Shown: positions 61,842-64,000 of the stretch, in pieces
Numbering within the stretch: position 1 is the stretch's first letter
How the letters are laid out: the number at the start of each line of letters is the position of its first letter
From: Dyadobacter sp. Leaf189
GTDB taxonomy: Bacteria; Bacteroidota; Bacteroidia; Cytophagales; Spirosomataceae
DNA length: 64,000 nt
Reading direction: 5' to 3'
NCBI RefSeq assembly: GCF_001424405.1
Contig: NZ_LMPS01000006.1
Span: 372,001 to 436,000 of the forward strand
Translations under genes and position numbers: made by a program
Notes under the pieces: generated by a model
Databases searched by the model: none
Told to the model about the DNA's origin: nothing
Seen by the model: the letters and a program-made list of their open reading frames with translations, nothing else

Positions 61842-63004
61842 TGCGTGTTCTTATTGTACATAACCAGCTTTGGGCACATTATAAGTCGAAGCTTTTCAGC
61901 GACATTTTCAAGGTATTCAAAAAACAGGAGCCCGGAAGCCAGTTTCTGGTTGCGCAGATCGGTCTGTACGAAGCCAGCCGCGCTGTGATGCAGAACGACG
62001 AAAAAGTCACTTACGACTATCCTTATCAGCTGCTGTTCAACAAAAGCCTCGACCAGATCACGAAAGCCGAGCGCCGGGCTGCGCTCTTTCAGGTTTTCAA
62101 AGAATTCAAGCCGGATGTGCTCAATGTGACAGGCTGGGGCGACATGGCGCAGGTAGAACTGATGTTTTATGCCAAATGGAAAGGCGTGAAAGTAGTGATC
62201 TCGTCAGAATCATCGGCCCAGGATCACGCGCGTTCCAGCTGGAAAGAGGCATTCAAAAGCTTTATCATTAACAGAGGCAATGCGTTTTTTTGTTTTGGTA
62301 AAACCTCGGCCGACTATCTGGAAAACCTCGGTATCAATCCGGGCAAAATTCCCGTGCGCAATGCCGCGGTGGTGGATGACCAGATAATCAGGGAAAATTA
62401 TGTGCAGGCAAAAACGGAATTGAAGAACGCTAATACCGCCAGGAACGAACTCCGGCGATTCGTATATGTAGGCAGGCTTGCACCCGAGAAAAACCTGGAA
62501 ATGCTGGTACAAGCTTTTGCCGAAATCCAAAAAGCAGGAAATGCGGTAAGTATCTGGGAACTGCTGCTGGTTGGTGACGGCCCGGCCAGGAGTTCTTTGG
62601 AAATCCTTACTAAAAAGCTGGGAGTGGAAGCGCAGGTTACTTTCGCAGGCGGGTTTCCGTGGTACGAGGTGCCGCGCTGGCTCGCGCAAAGTGACGTGCT
62701 GGTTTTGCCAAGCAAGTCTGAACCTTGGGGATTGGTGGTGAATGAGGCGATGGTTTGCGGAATGCCCGTGATTGTTTCCAATAAATGCGGCTGTGCGCCG
62801 GATCTGGTAAGCAATGCAGAAAACGGCTTTACTTTCGATCCCACAGCCCAAACAGAACTGGAACAGGCGATGTTATTTTTTGTAAAAAATCCTGAAAAAA
62901 TCGCTGCAATGGGCGCAGTTTCACTCGAAAAGATCAAACCGTTCTCTTCCGGCAAAGTAGCCGAAGAAATGGTCAAAACATATAAAATACTGGCAAAAGC
63001 TTGA
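61841..63004 (+). CDS. Glycosyltransferase family 4
   Basis: The 387-residue GT-B protein opens MRVLIVHNQLWAHYKSKLFSDIF. The C-terminal nucleotide-sugar domain has RRFVYVGRLAPEKNLEMLVQAF, LLLVGDGPARSSLE, VTFAGGFPWYEVPRWLAQSDVLVLPSKSEPWGLVVNEAMVCGMPVIVS and GCAPDLVSNAENGFTF, the GT4 EX7E signature. It transfers a sugar to a growing glycan in the cytoplasm. It is translationally coupled to the SGNH gene and followed by a second GT4 after 32 bases. Confidence 0.94.
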   Translation: MRVLIVHNQLWAHYKSKLFSDIFKVFKKQEPGSQFLVAQIGLYEASRAVMQNDEKVTYDYPYQLLFNKSLDQITKAERRAALFQVFKEFKPDVLNVTGWGDMAQVELMFYAKWKGVKVVISSESSAQDHARSSWKEAFKSFIINRGNAFFCFGKTSADYLENLGINPGKIPVRNAAVVDDQIIRENYVQAKTELKNANTARNELRRFVYVGRLAPEKNLEMLVQAFAEIQKAGNAVSIWELLLVGDGPARSSLEILTKKLGVEAQVTFAGGFPWYEVPRWLAQSDVLVLPSKSEPWGLVVNEAMVCGMPVIVSNKCGCAPDLVSNAENGFTFDPTAQTELEQAMLFFVKNPEKIAAMGAVSLEKIKPFSSGKVAEEMVKTYKILAKA

Positions 63005-63036
63005 TTGAAGCAACGCCATTTACACTCACCAAAAGA

Positions 63037-64000
63037 ATGCGGATTTTAAATATTTGTGCATATACCTGGGCAATTGGCGGACCGGCCCGGATCATTTACG
63101 ACCACACTACGGAAGTGCTGGCGCAGGGGCACCAGGTGGATATCCTGAGCCCGATGACGCCAGGCGAAAAGATGTACCCCGCTCCCGAAGGCGCGCGCCT
63201 GATCCCCTGTGCGAGAACGACGCCATTGAGCAATATCTATCGCGAGTTTTCACTCGAAATGTATCAGTACCTGAAAGCGCATATCCACGAGTACGACGTG
63301 GTTCACATGCACGGTATCTGGCATTTCGGCAGTCTGGCGCCTTTTCTGATCCCCAACAAAGCCGTAAAGGTGATTACCATTCACGGCTTGCTCGACAAAT
63401 GGGCGGTGGCACACAGCAAGTGGAAAAAGCAGATCGTTACCGCACTTTACCAAAAGCGCCTGCTCGGCAAAGCAGACCTGATCCAGATCAACAATACCGA
63501 CGAGGAAGAAGATGTGGTACGTTACCTGGGTTACCGGCCCAAAAACATGGTGATCGTACCGAACGGAATGAAGCTCACGGATTATCAGAACCTGCCTGCG
63601 AAAGGTATTTTCCGCCGTAAACATCAGATCCCGGATAATAAGCAGCTCATTCTTTTCATGGGAAGGCTGAATATCAAAAAGGGGCTGGATCTGCTTCTTC
63701 CTGCTTTCAATAAAATATTCAAACAGGTACCGGACGCGATCCTGATCCTGGCCGGGCCCGACGATGGTTACCAGGCCGAGTGTGAAACATTTATCCAGAA
63801 ACATCAGCTATCTGACCGCATTAAGCTGGTTGGCATGCTGACAGATACTGACAAGAAAGAGGCATTTTCGGACGCGTCACTATTTGTTCTTCCCTCCTAC
63901 TCGGAAGGATTTTCGATTGCAGTACTTGAAGCAATGACCTGCAAAATCCCGGCAGTAGTGTCCGACAGGGTTGGCTTTGGCGACTACATTAAAAGGTACG
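63037..64000 (+). CDS. Glycosyltransferase family 4 (partial, right edge)
   Basis: From ATG 63037 at least 321 residues are in frame to the window end. The N-terminus ILNICAYTWAIGGPARIIYDHT has the GT4 acceptor loop GGPAR. HMHGIWHFGSLAPF and ILFMGRLNIKKGLDLLLPAF follow, and SDASLFVLPSYSEGFSIAVLEAMTCKIPAVVSDRVG holds the EX7E motif. The C-terminus lies outside. It belongs to the same polysaccharide-synthesis cluster as the two genes upstream. Confidence 0.94.
   Translation, partial: MRILNICAYTWAIGGPARIIYDHTTEVLAQGHQVDILSPMTPGEKMYPAPEGARLIPCARTTPLSNIYREFSLEMYQYLKAHIHEYDVVHMHGIWHFGSLAPFLIPNKAVKVITIHGLLDKWAVAHSKWKKQIVTALYQKRLLGKADLIQINNTDEEEDVVRYLGYRPKNMVIVPNGMKLTDYQNLPAKGIFRRKHQIPDNKQLILFMGRLNIKKGLDLLLPAFNKIFKQVPDAILILAGPDDGYQAECETFIQKHQLSDRIKLVGMLTDTDKKEAFSDASLFVLPSYSEGFSIAVLEAMTCKIPAVVSDRVGFGDYIKRY

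Noticed and set aside
1-64000. tRNA, rRNA, insertion sequence, prophage or integrase
   Set aside because: None seen on either strand on reading; no transposase motif, terminal inverted repeats or tRNA-like cloverleaf was recognised, but a covariance search was not possible.

Overview
The window looks like a chromosomal segment of a Bacteroidota bacterium, most likely Cytophagales/Spirosomataceae and Dyadobacter-like. This rests on several things in the sequence: perfect TAnnTTTG -7 boxes, some with a TTTG/CTTG -33 element; a type IX secretion-type C-terminal tail; paired MacB/FtsX-like permeases; many Tat-leader sugar enzymes and lipoproteins; and moderate GC with dense coding. The species is inferred. 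I saw no rRNA, tRNA, CRISPR array, insertion sequence or phage gene.

Left part (1-18 kb). This part holds sugar catabolism and export enzymes: a partial Gfo/Idh/MocA oxidoreductase, a DUF1080 lipoprotein, two exported TIM-barrel isomerases, a GH5 glycosidase and a double thioredoxin-fold protein. Between them sit a multi-PAS histidine kinase, a MazF toxin with its antitoxin, a BlaI/BlaR1-type pair whose sensor carries 15 heptads, a frameshifted secreted protein, a GT39-type membrane glycosyltransferase and an NmrA-AraC operon.

Middle (18-43 kb). Two tandem MacB/FtsX permeases are followed by a LamG-like secreted protein, a HicAB module, a cytochrome c/FG-GAP lipoprotein, a DUF4932 protein and a membrane-anchored AraC regulator. 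Next comes a 1278-residue DUF6807-PVC-heme-cytochrome c fusion. After it lie a bestrophin channel and a universal stress protein, an OmpR-type two-component pair, small proteins, an aldo/keto reductase, another Tat-exported Gfo/Idh/MocA protein, a DUF481 protein and RpiB.

Right part (43-64 kb). This part has a SWIM-SNF2 helicase, an FN3/T9SS protein with a GH18 chitinase, CorA, NDH-2 and a stress-type SDR. A three-gene phosphorelay operon follows (hybrid kinase, TPR kinase, lone receiver), then an amidohydrolase and a VOC protein. The start of a polysaccharide cluster (SGNH, GT4, GT4) runs off the right edge.

Themes. Many unlinked genes point to periplasmic oxidative carbohydrate processing: Gfo/Idh, DUF1080, TIM-barrel, DUF6807 and c-type cytochromes. 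Three autoregulated modules (mazEF-like, blaIR-like, hicAB) share one layout, with a Bacteroidota promoter and a perfect palindrome overlapping or adjoining it. Two similar Crp/Fnr-like boxes lie upstream of stress/redox genes.
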